Part shown: piece after piece, positions 1 through 12,400 of the stretch
Layout: every line of letters starts with the position of its first letter
How positions within the stretch are numbered: position 1 is the first letter of the stretch
Assembly (NCBI RefSeq): GCF_963678635.1
Contig: NC_087064.1
Location: 82,019,847 to 82,083,846, forward strand
Source of the DNA: Symsagittifera roscoffensis
Taxonomy: Eukaryota > Xenacoelomorpha > Acoela > Convolutidae
Length of the DNA stretch: 64,000 bases
Reading direction: 5' to 3'
The notes under the pieces: model-generated
The model's database searches: none
What the model was told of the DNA's origin: nothing
The model's input: the letters and a program-made list of their open reading frames with translations, nothing else
Translations under genes and position numbers: made by a program

Positions 1-254
1 GCAAATTGTTTACCCGGGATTTGAAATTGTTTGGTTGTAGTATAGATAAACCATAGCCATCAATGTGCAAAAATTCATTATATGTGAAAGCTAGAAGAAC
101 GAGAGAATCTGGCGCAAGAGAGTTCTCTCCGTGGTATAAAGTTCGAGAGATTAACTCAAGAGGCACTAACGACGAGGAGCGGATTCAAAGAACGGAACAT
201 GCAATTTATAAAACGATGAAAGAGTTCTTTGCTAACATGGCCTATCTTTTGTAG
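1..254 (+). other. Intron upstream of the first visible CAPS exon
   Basis: AT-rich. The short frame at 63-254 ends exactly at the splice acceptor and is not part of CAPS. Nothing else seen. Confidence 0.6.
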
Positions 255-411
255 GCCTTCTGTTGGTTCGAGGGTGCCATGGCCGAGCACTCGGAGATGT
301 TCTGGAGCATGTTTCTGGTGGACATGAATGCTGCTCTGGAGGTGCAGCCGCCCGACTCCTGGGACTCATTCGAACTGTTCCAGGTGCTCAATAACTGGCT
401 GCAGACCAGCA
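255..411 (+). CDS. CADPS: CAPS exon A (first in window)
   Basis: The acceptor is a pyrimidine run ending gtag at 251-254; the donor is GTGAGT at 412. The exon encodes [17 protein letters not shown] and onward to LNNWLQTS, the MUN-domain stretch conserved in all CAPS proteins. It ends in phase 1, and its last base joins the next exon to give Asn. Confidence 0.92.
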
Positions 412-3400
412 GTGAGTAGAAAATCATGCCCTTCTGTCAAAAAAAAACTTATTTAAGATGATGGTTTCAATGCAAGTGATATCCAAGTTTTTCTTTTCGT
501 GAAAGATAGTTATTGAGATGTCACAATGTAATTGAATAGCAATTATGATGAAATAGCTGCCAGGTATTTTTCTGTCTTCGTATTTGAGTTCAAACTGGCC
601 AAGTGTATATATAGTTAGAGATATGCAGAAGAAGTTAAGTGGGGCGTCGAAATTAGTGGCCTTTTCTAGACATGCTGCGCAATGGGAAGTTCCACACTCA
701 GATGTGTGACCTGTTTGCTCCTCAGCTGATCAGATATGTGGACCTGATGGAGACCTCGATTGCACAGTCCACTCAGAAGGACTTCGACAAGGAGAAGTGG
801 ATCACTCCTGATGAGTGAGTCATACTTGTTTTCATAAATTGATTTGTTTTAGTTAGGGTTATTTTCTTGGCAATTAAGTGATACTGAATTATTTTTCAAA
901 TGAGAGTTGAAACAGTCGAACAGACAGAATTTAATTCAAAAGAGCAAATGACGTCTTCTAGAAAATTTTTCTTGCGAGCTATCTCTTCAAATTTTCATCC
1001 TAAATATTTTCTACAATAGACGTATGCCTGCTCTAAATAACTCTGTATGTCTGAGTCCGATGTTTTCGCAAGTTTTTTCCATTTTCGCTAGTTACTTTTT
1101 TAGCAAAATGTTAACCATGTGCCCAAATATATGCATAGGTGCCGTGGTACAAAATGAGGTATAATAAGTTCCAGTTTTGTTTCGCAGACGTCGCAACCAG
1201 CACAAGGGCGAGACTTTGGGAGTGGAGCCGAGAGGTGCGATTGCGAGTGACAACCTCATCCACAAGCTATGTGCTCTGCAGGACTTCATGCACGACATCA
1301 ACTGGCCCGATCTGGAGTTCAGAGACCACCTGGACCAGAGGCTGAAGCTGCTGGCTGCTGATATGGTGGAACAAGCAGTGCGAAAGTGAGTGGCTCTTTC
1401 TACTATCATCAACCACCATAGTTTTGTAGTTAAAATGTACCACTGTACAAAATGTATCGGCTCGGAATGCAATTGTTGTGAGGCTTCGCATGCACGCCAA
1501 TGGACTAATCACAAGCACATTTGATTTTGATAGAGATCCTTGAAAAAGTGCAAGTTGCGTATATGGAGTGGAATACAAGGGCCGGACGAAGGACTTTATG
1601 GAATTTCGCAGCAGATTAGTATTCTCCCCTGTCATCCCATAGTAAACATGGTTATACTTGCTTAGAACTGAGAGTTGCTCTATTTGAGAGTTGAGAGAGA
1701 AGTTCTCTATTTTGATCGTCTGAAGTTTTCAACTGAGTTAACATCCGACCCCCCTAAAACGCTTCGTGGAGACTTTGAGACGATGGAAGATTCCGCTGTG
1801 ATGTTTTCGCTCAGTCTTGACGACGACGTTTTTTCCTGTTTTTCTTATTGCTTTGCCGATGGCTCAGTTGGTGTATTTCTTTTTGTTTATTTTGTATTTA
1901 TTTATTTTGGTGTTTTTGTAGGACAAAGACGCATTTCGACAACCACATCGCGAAGGGAGGAACAGGCACTGGCTATCTCATCCCCAACAGCATCTGTGTC
2001 ATGATCAACTGTCTACTCGACTGCGATGATAAGGTTACCTTTGGCACTCCTTCCCTCTGGCTCCTCTTTTTGTTTCAACCATTAATCGCATTATAATTAC
2101 CAAATTGTGATAAGCTTCAGATTTGTCAAATGACTATTGTATAGCTGAGGCCTTCGATGTATTTTTTCGTCAATCTATGAGTGAGTTAATTATGCATTTA
2201 ATTACTCATATTGACCGTTTTCTACTTAAATGCAAAAATAACAGTTAAGATGCACACGGTCTGTCGCGTGCTGAATTTACATTATAAATATCAATGTATG
2301 CAATGTTTGATCTCAATTACTTGAAGTTATAAGTTCAAGATGACAAGTTGTTTCACTCTTTCAACTTGGACTCCTTGCTTACGTCCATACTTGTACTGGA
2401 CTCGTCCTCCTCTCTCCGGTGTGTTTCTGGGTCTGGCTTGATAGAGATACTGTCTCTCATAGTCTGGTTGTCTTCTGGCAGGTTGTAGATGTCCTCATAC
2501 AGTATCACATGATCCTCTTCTTTTCTCATGCGAAGATCTGCGTCTGTTTTTCTATAAAAGTGAATTCCATTTATATAAACAATTTAATTCATTTAATTTT
2601 TTATTGAACTTGCGATAAGCAAGGGTGTTGCAATCGGGTACTAGACTTTTTTCCCCGTAAATAACTTAAGGCACAGGACTCACTCCTGGTCCTGGACTCC
2701 TTCACTTCTTTGTCCTAGTTGCAAATCAAATTCTCTTCCTCTCTGTTGCAAATAATAAGCATGTTTTGAGTTTCCTAGTTGTTTGAATATCCCAGCTTTT
2801 CGAATTTTGCTTTTGTGTTGGTTGTAATTTTTCCATCTCGATTTGTTTAAAAAAATGTATTTTTTTTGTCTTTTTTTTCGGCTAAATAGTTTTCGGTCTA
2901 TATTTTATGGGCTTTGTAGCCTCACGTTGAGCCGATTAAATATCAAAATTTGTGTGTGTGTGTGTGTGCGTGTGTGTTTTGAGGGAGTGGTAAACTTGAA
3001 ATTTTTTATTTGTTTCGAACTTTTTTCAAACATTTTTCGGATGTTCTTTTTTGTCCTTTTCCGGCTTGATAGGTTTTGGGCCTTTTTTATATCGCGTTAG
3101 TTGCCTCATATTGATCCTTTTGATTCACAGAAAGTTTTCTGTGTGCCTGTGTGTGTTGTAAGGGAGGGGGAACTTAAAATTGTTCATTACTTTCAAAAGT
3201 TTTGCTGAAACTTTTATTGTACTTCGTCTTTTGACCTTTTTTTCGGCTTAATACGTTTTGGCCTGTTTTTTATTGCCTTAGTGGCATCATAAAACGCCCT
3301 TTTGAAGAGAAAAATTCTTTCTGTGTGCGTGTGTATTTTAAGGTAGAGGTGAACTTAAAATTTTTTATTATTTTCAAATTGTTCTGAACTTTTTTCGGAT

Positions 3401-6400
3401 TTCAGTTTGTCTTTTGCGGCTGTCTAGGTTTCGGCCTATTTTTTGTCGCCTTAGGTGCCTCTTTTTGCACCGTTTGATGAACAAAACGTTTTCTGTGTGC
3501 GTGTATATATTTTGAGGGAGAGGGGAACTTGGAATTTTTTATTAGTTTGAAATTTTCTTGGAACTTTTTTGCAGCTTTAAGGGTTTCTGCTCAGATATTT
3601 TCGGCATTGTTACTGCTTGGTAAGTTTTCTTCTGGTCCTAATTTTGCATTATTTTGTGCGAAAATGCGTTTTTTCAAATCTATTTTTATACATTTTGATA
3701 GATCTAGTTGCATGTATTATTATAGAATTTCGATATATTTTTTTGCCTGATGGTTTTATGACTTAGTGTTGTCGACTCAGCTCTCGTTTTTCTAGATCGC
3801 TTTCTCAAATGTAACATCGTTGGAAGTCATTTTAAATAAAGCTTGCAAATCATATTCATTTGCAAAAAAAAGAAGGAAAATTGCGCATAAGTGGAATCGG
3901 CGCAGAAAAACTTGAAGATTTCTAATTTGGAAATTAAATTTTGTTTTTCAGATTTCCCTGAGATAATAAATTCACTTATGGATCCAGTTGTCTTGATGCG
4001 GGTTGATTTTATGAAATAAGTGTTGTCATCAACTAAGTGCTGTCATAATTATTTCGCGTAATTCAAAGAGCTTTAAGGTCATCTAATGTTTTTCAAATTG
4101 GATAAATATATCGTTTTTTTTTTGGCTACTTCGCCTTCATTGACTTTTTTCTAAACTAAAAACTAGCCAAGAAAATTCAAATTAAATTTAGTTTCAAAAC
4201 ATTTTAAATGAAAGGCAATACAGAAAGGTGCAGATAGGACTTATTTTTACGTCTAGAAAAAAGCCAACATCAATTAGAAAATTGTTAATGAGCTCGAGAA
4301 AGTACAAAACGGCTGATATCATAAAAGCGTGCTCAAAGAATCAATATGGCTTTGAAGTATTTAAATTTCGAAATGAATATTTTGTTCAATAAAACTAACG
4401 AATTTGGGTCAACTGGGTCATTAGGTAATTGTTTTTCTTCGGTTGATTGAAAAATCATATAATTGAAATTCTTTTGCAACTCAGGCATTCAATTTTTTTG
4501 CGCCATTTGCTCTTTTAATTTTAACGAGAGTAATTTATCAAATGAATTTTAATTCGAATAAACGGTAAATCAAGGTCAAACCGTGAACGAATAAACTTAA
4601 GCGTGAGCAAATTATTTGAACTTCCCTGGAAGAAATGAAAACAAACGATCTAAAAATTATTTTCGCTCATTGACATTAGCCGCTTCCAAGTACTCATTTT
4701 TGGATTTATTAAAATAGATTTTGCGCCTTTTTTAAAAATCAGAAAGAGCTTTGTGAAATTCATGACTTGGCGGAGAGACTGGAAAAAAAAGGTTTAATTG
4801 TCAAAAGTGAAATACTTTGTTTGTTGGAGAACAATTTAGTTTTTATGAAAGTTTAAGTTTCAGTGTACACGTCTAATTTTTTGCAACCAACTCATTTTTA
4901 AGTTTTTAAGAGCCAATAATTGAAATGAACACGTTTGAGTAGGTCGTGTGCTAAAATATTCACGCTCAAATTGTTTTTGCGGTTGACTGTTTATTTTTTT
5001 TTCATAATCTTTTTAGTGGAAATGGCCCATAGTGGAGATGGTCTTCCCTGAAACGCACGTTTATGCATGTCTCAGGTCTTCCCCCAGCATATTTTGATAA
5101 TAAAACCAATTTATAAACTTTTTGGTTTTATTATCAAAATATGCTGGGGGAAGACCTGAGACATGCATAAACGTACGTTTCAGGGCCTGAAACGCACGTT
5201 TATGCATGTCTCAGGTCTTCCCCCAGCATATTTTGATAATAAAACCAAAAAGTTTATAAATTGGTTTTATTATCAAAATATGCTGGGGGAAGACCTGAGA
5301 CATGCATAAACGTGCGTTTCAGGGCCTGAAACGCACGTTTATGCATGTCTCAGGTCTTCCCCCAGCATAATTTGATAATAAAACCAATTTATAAACTTTT
5401 TGGTTTTATTATCAAAATATGCTGGGGGAAGACCTGAGACATGCATAAACGTGCGTTTCAGGGAAAAATCTCAATAATAAAAAATTCTTGAATTTCAAAG
5501 GACATTATGTGTAGTGAAACACTTATATAGGCCGTGATTTTTTATGAAAAAGTCAAAACTATGATGAAGCTAAAACTTTACTATTGGCGATTTGACTTTT
5601 TAATCCATTTTTTTGTTGAAAGGAAGGTAAATTACGCTCTTCAATTAACGCATGGAATATACGCAAAAAAATGGTTAAATTCTTTTAGCGTTAAAATTGG
5701 TTTTAAGATTCCCCAGAGTAAAAAAAAATTTAACCTATTGATCCAGTTTTTTCTAATTAGGCTTATTTTAAAAAAAAGTCAATCTTTTTTGTTGATTGAC
5801 GTTTCTAATTGTCTATTGGCTATGTTTATTCATCTAAATTAACATCAGTAGTCCATACTCAACCGATGTTGTTCGGAATTCAATATTTTGATTAAGACAG
5901 TCGAAACAAAAGTAGATCAACTCGCACCGCGTAGTTTTTTAGTATTCTGTAATCTATGTTTTTGAAGTTAGTTCATTTGAATGCAAGTTTTACATAAAGT
6001 ACTCGTTGTTCAAGCTTCTGAACTAGTGACGGAATATTTGCGCTCGTGTTGATTTTTTCAGACAATTTTGTCTTTTTAAGAAGCAATTTTTGAAGTTTTT
6101 TTTTCAACTATCTGAAATTTTTTTGAAAATTTATGTTGATTTGAAAGTTACTGATTTGGAATAATAAAGCGCGATTCTTTTCATAATAATCGTGAGCGGT
6201 GAAATAATTGGCTCAAAAATCATTCCATTTTGATATTAGGCACGTTTGTGGATCTTATCAATATAGTGAAAGGTTTTGAAAAGTTTAAAACCAAAACTAT
6301 TTGCAATGATACGAGTAGTCTTGTTTGAGATGAAAAAATAAATCCAATTATTCTAATTTTGTACAATCACATATCTGATTGGAGCACGGTGATATTCACT

Positions 6401-9400
6401 GCCAAAGGTTTTTAAGATTATAAAAACATGATTGCTTGAATTTGGGCAAAGCTCTTAAGATCTCGATGGCCTTTCGAATTTCTCTGATTTTTTAATAAAA
6501 GTTTTCAGGTATCTTTGTTCACAGTTCTCAGGTATCTAGGACTTGTAAATTTTTTTTATCTCGAGGTACATAGCAGAAATTTATTAGTTTTACTTTTTAT
6601 TCCCTTTTTCAATTTTTGACCCTTCTAGAGCTATTTTTGCCATTTATCGCTTGTGTTTGCGAAGTGCAGCTTCCTTTCTGTAAAAACAATTTTTTTTGAA
6701 AACTATAATATCGATCCGGAATAAGTTGGTAGGGTTAAAAAACGCACGAGGATTAATATCCCGTTACTTTATCCGAAATATAGATTTTTTACAATGAAAA
6801 TATACTTATACTTAAAAAGAAACGAGAACGACCCGTACTTAGAGAGAATTTTCTTCGGCAGCAAGATTAAGAAGACCATGAGTATATGTCCTATGGGGAA
6901 GGCCACCGCCACAAAGTAGAGGATGCAGTCACAGTAGGCTTTTTTCAAGTTGTCATCGCCCAATGCAGAAACTAAACAAAACGGCATCTAAAAATTTGGT
7001 AGTTTCTCCATGTGCTGAAGAACGGAGTGAATCAATTTTGATTACTGATTCTTTACTTTAAATAGTGAGTGGTCTGGATTATTATTATATCATTTCGGGC
7101 TGATGGTTTCAATCATAGATTAATTATGAATAAGTTTCAGCTGTAATTTCACTTGCGAGAGAAAATGTATTTATTATCGGTAACTCGATTTTTTAAACCC
7201 GATAAATCTGTAAGAAATTGTCTTTGCTTATTTTCATGGAACCTTAATATCTTTTAGACCCATTCTCAATTAGTCTAGCGGTAAAGCTTGTTTTATGGAT
7301 CTGGAACAACTTGTTTTTTCTTTATGTATGCAATGATTTTTTGGAAATCTTGAACTGTCGGACTATCGTTTAGCTGTTTTTTTATCGGTCGACTTTCAAA
7401 GTATCGAATCTAAATTTTTCGAGGCATCACTTTCCTTCTGATTTGAGCAATTCCAATTGTAATTGAAACTCGTTCTGTAATTTGTAAATTAACTAACTCT
7501 GATTTTGTATAATTTCGTCTTTTTCGCTTAGTTACCTCATTTTCCGTAGTTTGAATGAAAAAAATATATAGTGTTATGGTTTTTGTGTTAGGTGTAATAG
7601 GGTGAAAAAGTTGTTCTATGAGGTAACATTTTGTTTTCAAATTGAGTTGTGTGTAGCCGCTCCTTTGAAGGCTTTGAATGCTTATTTATTGCTGGTTAAT
7701 GTGCTTCTTGTCATGTTTTCATCAAAATGAACATAATGCGAGACTTTAATATGAAAAACATATGAATTGTTTCTAGATATTTTTCAGCTCATTTATTCGA
7801 CAGTGGTTTCCATCCCATGTCCTGTCCGCTAGCTTGCAATGTTATGTTTGTCGAATATCGCGAGTGTTGCGAAGCTCCGCTTCTCTCTCTATGTTGAATC
7901 TGAAATCTTCTCCTCTTGCATTGTAACGTTACTGTGCTTGAAACTTTGAAACTTACAAAAGATTGTCTCATTGATCGAATTTATTTAACGATTGTCTTAT
8001 GGATCGAATTTTCTTTACCATGACTGATTGAATGAATATTTTTTTTATTATTATTTTTTGACTTCAAATAGCTAATTTATCCGTCTCACAGTCAGAAGAT
8101 AAGTGGTTTGAGACCCACTGTAATCCATGATTGAAGCTTGCGAGGGAGAGTCAACATTTGCCAGTCCAGAAAAAAAGTGAAAAAAATGCACGTTGTTTTC
8201 AGCAAGAGGCTCAAAAGCGGAACAATGGTCCTTTCTTCAATAAAAAGATAAATAGTCTGGATACAAATTGAAGAGGGATAGCCGGTTACTGTGCAAGTAG
8301 CACAGAATGTTCCGACCATAGTCTTAAAAAAATCAACTAAGTTTTTTCAAATTTATGTTGTTTTTTTTTCAAAGTGGTGTGATATAAGGAGCTGAGCAAA
8401 AAAATGGGAGTTAGGTTTATTCAACAGTCATAAAAAAATAAGCAAATTGAAAAACCATTTTTTATGGAAAAATTACTAGAAAAACGAAAAAATCAAAAGA
8501 AAAAAGTTTTTGAAGTTTTTTGAATTTTTGAAAAAAAAAATTGATTCCAAAAAAACGCTGAAATACTCAAAGTAAACTAACGTTACCTAAGTAAAACTAT
8601 GTTTTTAGGTTTTAAATTAAGCTATTGTAAGCTTTTAAGCAATTAAAATAAGACTGCCCGCTCGTTTTATTCGCTCAAATTAAGACGAAAAATCAAAAAT
8701 TTCATCGGGATATTTTTTGAAATTTTTTTAATGTGGTTCGAATCACGACTGTAAGGGCTTTAATATGATCTAGCACTCAACCCAGTCCGATGATTATTTG
8801 TGGTACCTAAAACACTAAAACACCCGAATACAAAGTTCCCCCGCTTTTTCAATGGTAGGAACAACAACCATTTGAATGAAAGAGTGGTTGAACAGTAAAC
8901 AGTATATTTATTAAAACAACGATTTGTCTTTTACTATTGCTATTTGTCGCTTACCAGAGAGTTGTAACTCATCGAAACGGTAGAAACTCCAGAACAAGCC
9001 CTGCAGAATCCAAATAAACAGGATACTATGCAGAACTATAAGCGTCAGTTCGAGCCAGTTCATGCGGCTGCTTCTGTTGGTCCTGCCCAAGATGCTGGTG
9101 TCGTACTCGAACTTGTACCAGATCCAAGTGAGACAGTGAATCACAACTGAGAAGCAGCCGAACATGAGTGCGAATACGGGAACCATGGGTTCGAGAGGAC
9201 AGGAGTCTAATTTGGTCATTCCTGAATCAGAGTCACTGATATACTGGTGTTGCTTTATATAACATCTAGTAATCGAAAAATTCAACCACTTCGAATGCTT
9301 TTTTTTGTTTTGATTATGGTTCTAACTGGAACCTTGCCGGGCAGATTTCGCGAAATATGCAACCTTGAAACAACGCATTTTGTATGATGCATTAGTTAAC

Positions 9401-12400
9401 TGTGTATTTGGAAAGCATCTGCGGCTCAACTTACTTTTCTTAGTTTTTTTTGCTCAGCGTATGGAAAACCTTACGTGAAAAACGATCACGCATTTTATCA
9501 AGTTTCAGTTTTTTAGTGTTGCTGTATTTGGTAATCAAACTAGATAAAAATATATTATACAATTATAAGAGATCTAATGGACAGAGTAAAAACAGGACAG
9601 AGTCTAGTAAATAGATTTTAACTGGCCTTCGATTGCGGCCATGGTGGAGCAGACTATGCAGAGGGGGGATGCTGCGTAGACTGTGATCTCCAGCATCTGT
9701 TCACACTTCTCCCTCTTCTTGCTCTTTTTGTACCTCAATTAGAAGAAACCAAAGACTGACAGATAAGAAAAGAAACGTGTCGTTAAACATGGGTGATCGC
9801 ATAGACAGGGTTGTCAAAAAATGACTACTATAACTAGGGTTTTGATGTTTTGGTGATCTATTCTCACGATTGGCTCATCGCTGGTAATGAACGAGGAAAA
9901 AGAGCCCTACGATTGTGTTTTTTGCACTGTTTTTGCAGTTTTTATCAAAGTCAGGGACTGTGACACGAACAAGCTAATTCCTTTGGCCGAGAACCAAGAA
10001 AGTTCTCTCAATTTTAACAAGTTTGTTTAAAGTTTCGGGTAACGAGCTAGGTTTGATCTTATTTAATGATTAGATTGTTTCCGATTTTATTCATTATGAA
10101 CTAGTAAGTGTCTGAACCTGAGCAGTTGTTGTCTTTTGTTGTTCATTACTGACTCCGAATAACTGTATAGACTGTTAGTGGGTGTCATCCTCATCATGGC
10201 GTCTGTCCTCCGAGGCGTGACCACTCTGCTCCTATTCTGACTTGTTTCTTCGTGGATGTCCGCCTCAATTGGCTTCATTGCGCTCTTTTTCTTTTCCCCC
10301 CGATATCACAATTGTTATCTCTTTTTTTTTGCCCCTATATCGTTGATGTTTTTGTTCAGCCTTGATCTAGGCATGTATGAAGGTTTTTAGCAATCTCAAC
10401 CTGCGACTTTTCTATGGACCAGTCCACTGCTTAAGAGGTTTCTTTGTAATGACGACTTCGTGTCATTTCAAGCATCTTTGGTCTTCTGGGTAACCCTGTA
10501 GCGCTACTCGTTAAATGATTTCAAATCTTATGGTAAAATAGAGCCGATGCTTTTGCGATCTTTCAACATAACTGATTACATCATTAAACTGATATTTCGA
10601 ATGTCTGTTTACTGGTGTAATCATGTATGTTGAAAGATAAAAAAAAAGCATCCATTTTACTTACCATATGATTTGACACCATTTAACGAGTAGTGCTACG
10701 TGGTCACAATTTCAGACATTTGGTCTCGGATTTCGCAACAGGTTTGTGAGAATCCATGTACTAAAGCTTATGTACAGAATCCGTCTACTTGTAAGCACAA
10801 AAGTGTGCTTTACAAAAATGACTAGGTCTAGTAATGGGCAAAAATTACAAACCCAGACCTCGTTGTGTACTTGAAAAATGGGAGAAAAAGGAAAAAGAGT
10901 GTTGCCTGTTGTCCCTGTCCTTGGTTGCTGTACATGGTGGCCTTGGGCGCGAACTTGACCGAATGCTCCGAGTGCCTTCTCTTCACATCCTCTTCCATTG
11001 GTATAACAGGATGAGGGTATAACAGTTTATTTCAGTCTGTTTTGGGTATAAATTCGTTTTCCCATTCTGAACCCAAGCAAAGAATGCGACAAATAAATTT
11101 GAAAAAATAAAACACTATTTGAAAGGTATTTTTGCAATGTTGCTTGGGTCTATTATGGGAAAATTTCAAATATTACGAGGACTTATATCAGCTTGTTTTG
11201 GCTTCAAGAGTCGTGATATGATGAAAGGTCCCTGTAGCTATGTTTCCAAATAAAGCTATCGCCGGATTATAATGTGTAGTTTTGAAGCTTGCTATTTTAT
11301 GAGATAATTAAATATTCTATGACAATTTTTGGTGACACGTGCAGTTTGAGAAACGGGGACTTAAATTCCTAAAAAAAACACAGCATCCAAGACTTTTTCG
11401 TCTTTTGGAACTCGAAATTTGAAGCCTTGAAACGAAACGAGCATTGCTTCGTATTTTTGAAACTGTTTTCTGGGAAATTGGAATTGAAAATAATTGAAGT
11501 AATCTTGTTTTAGGCCGACAAGCTGACGCGTGGACGTCAAGACTCAGTGAGTGATGTTTGTTTGTCTTGTTTTTTTTTATTTTGAAACAAAAAGAGAAAT
11601 CAAAACGTAGTTTAGTTTCAAACCAAATGCCAAACCTCGCTGTAATGTAGCGTAAAATACCTGTTCTCATGCTTAAATTGAAGTTTTTATCTTTTCATGA
11701 AATATAAGGTCTTCTTGATAATTGTCAAATTTTTCATGTCACAGTGAACAATCTACGAAATTGTTTTTGAAAATTTTGATTATTATTTTGTATCTACAAG
11801 AGCCCAATTTCTTATAAATCTGGGTTCTTTTCCAGTCCCCACCCCATTAATTTTTTCTAAAATTCATTATACGAAAGTCTATTTAAAATGACTTTTAATC
11901 TTAGAAACTGCAGTAAAACGTGTCAGCGTGAACAGGTGAACACATTTCTAGAACATTTCTAACATGCAAATTGCCGCGTGAACAATTTTTGAACATCTTT
12001 GTTTTGTAATTTAACAAGGGGTGGGAAACTGGAAAAGAGCCTAAATCTGAAATTTGGACTTCATCTTTTTGTGTTTTAGAACCAATACCATGCACAAGTG
12101 CCAGAACTAATTAGGACCACTCTTGGTGAATGCAAAGTGGCCGTCGCAGAAAAGGTAAGAGCACTCTCTCTCTCTCTCTCTTTTTTCTCTCCTTCAACAG
12201 AGACAGACTTCAACTCCTCCCACTTGTTGTCTCCTTTGTTATCCTTTGATTTATGTCGACTGATAAGTATGTAAAAATCACTTGGGGGTCATATTTCACA
12301 ATTAGTGTTTTGTTTGTTATGCCATCAAAAGTGAATAAGACATGTCAGTTTTGAAAATTGTACGTCACAGTTTTGCTGACAACAACTTGGACTTAAACCG

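Noticed and set aside
5047-5462. CRISPR-like array of palindromic repeats
   Set aside because: Units are long contiguous hairpins with no unique spacers, in an animal genome.
11317-11670. 117-codon minus-strand frame
   Set aside because: Low-complexity composition, no motif, no splice context, and it ends 151 bases before a MITE; probably chance.
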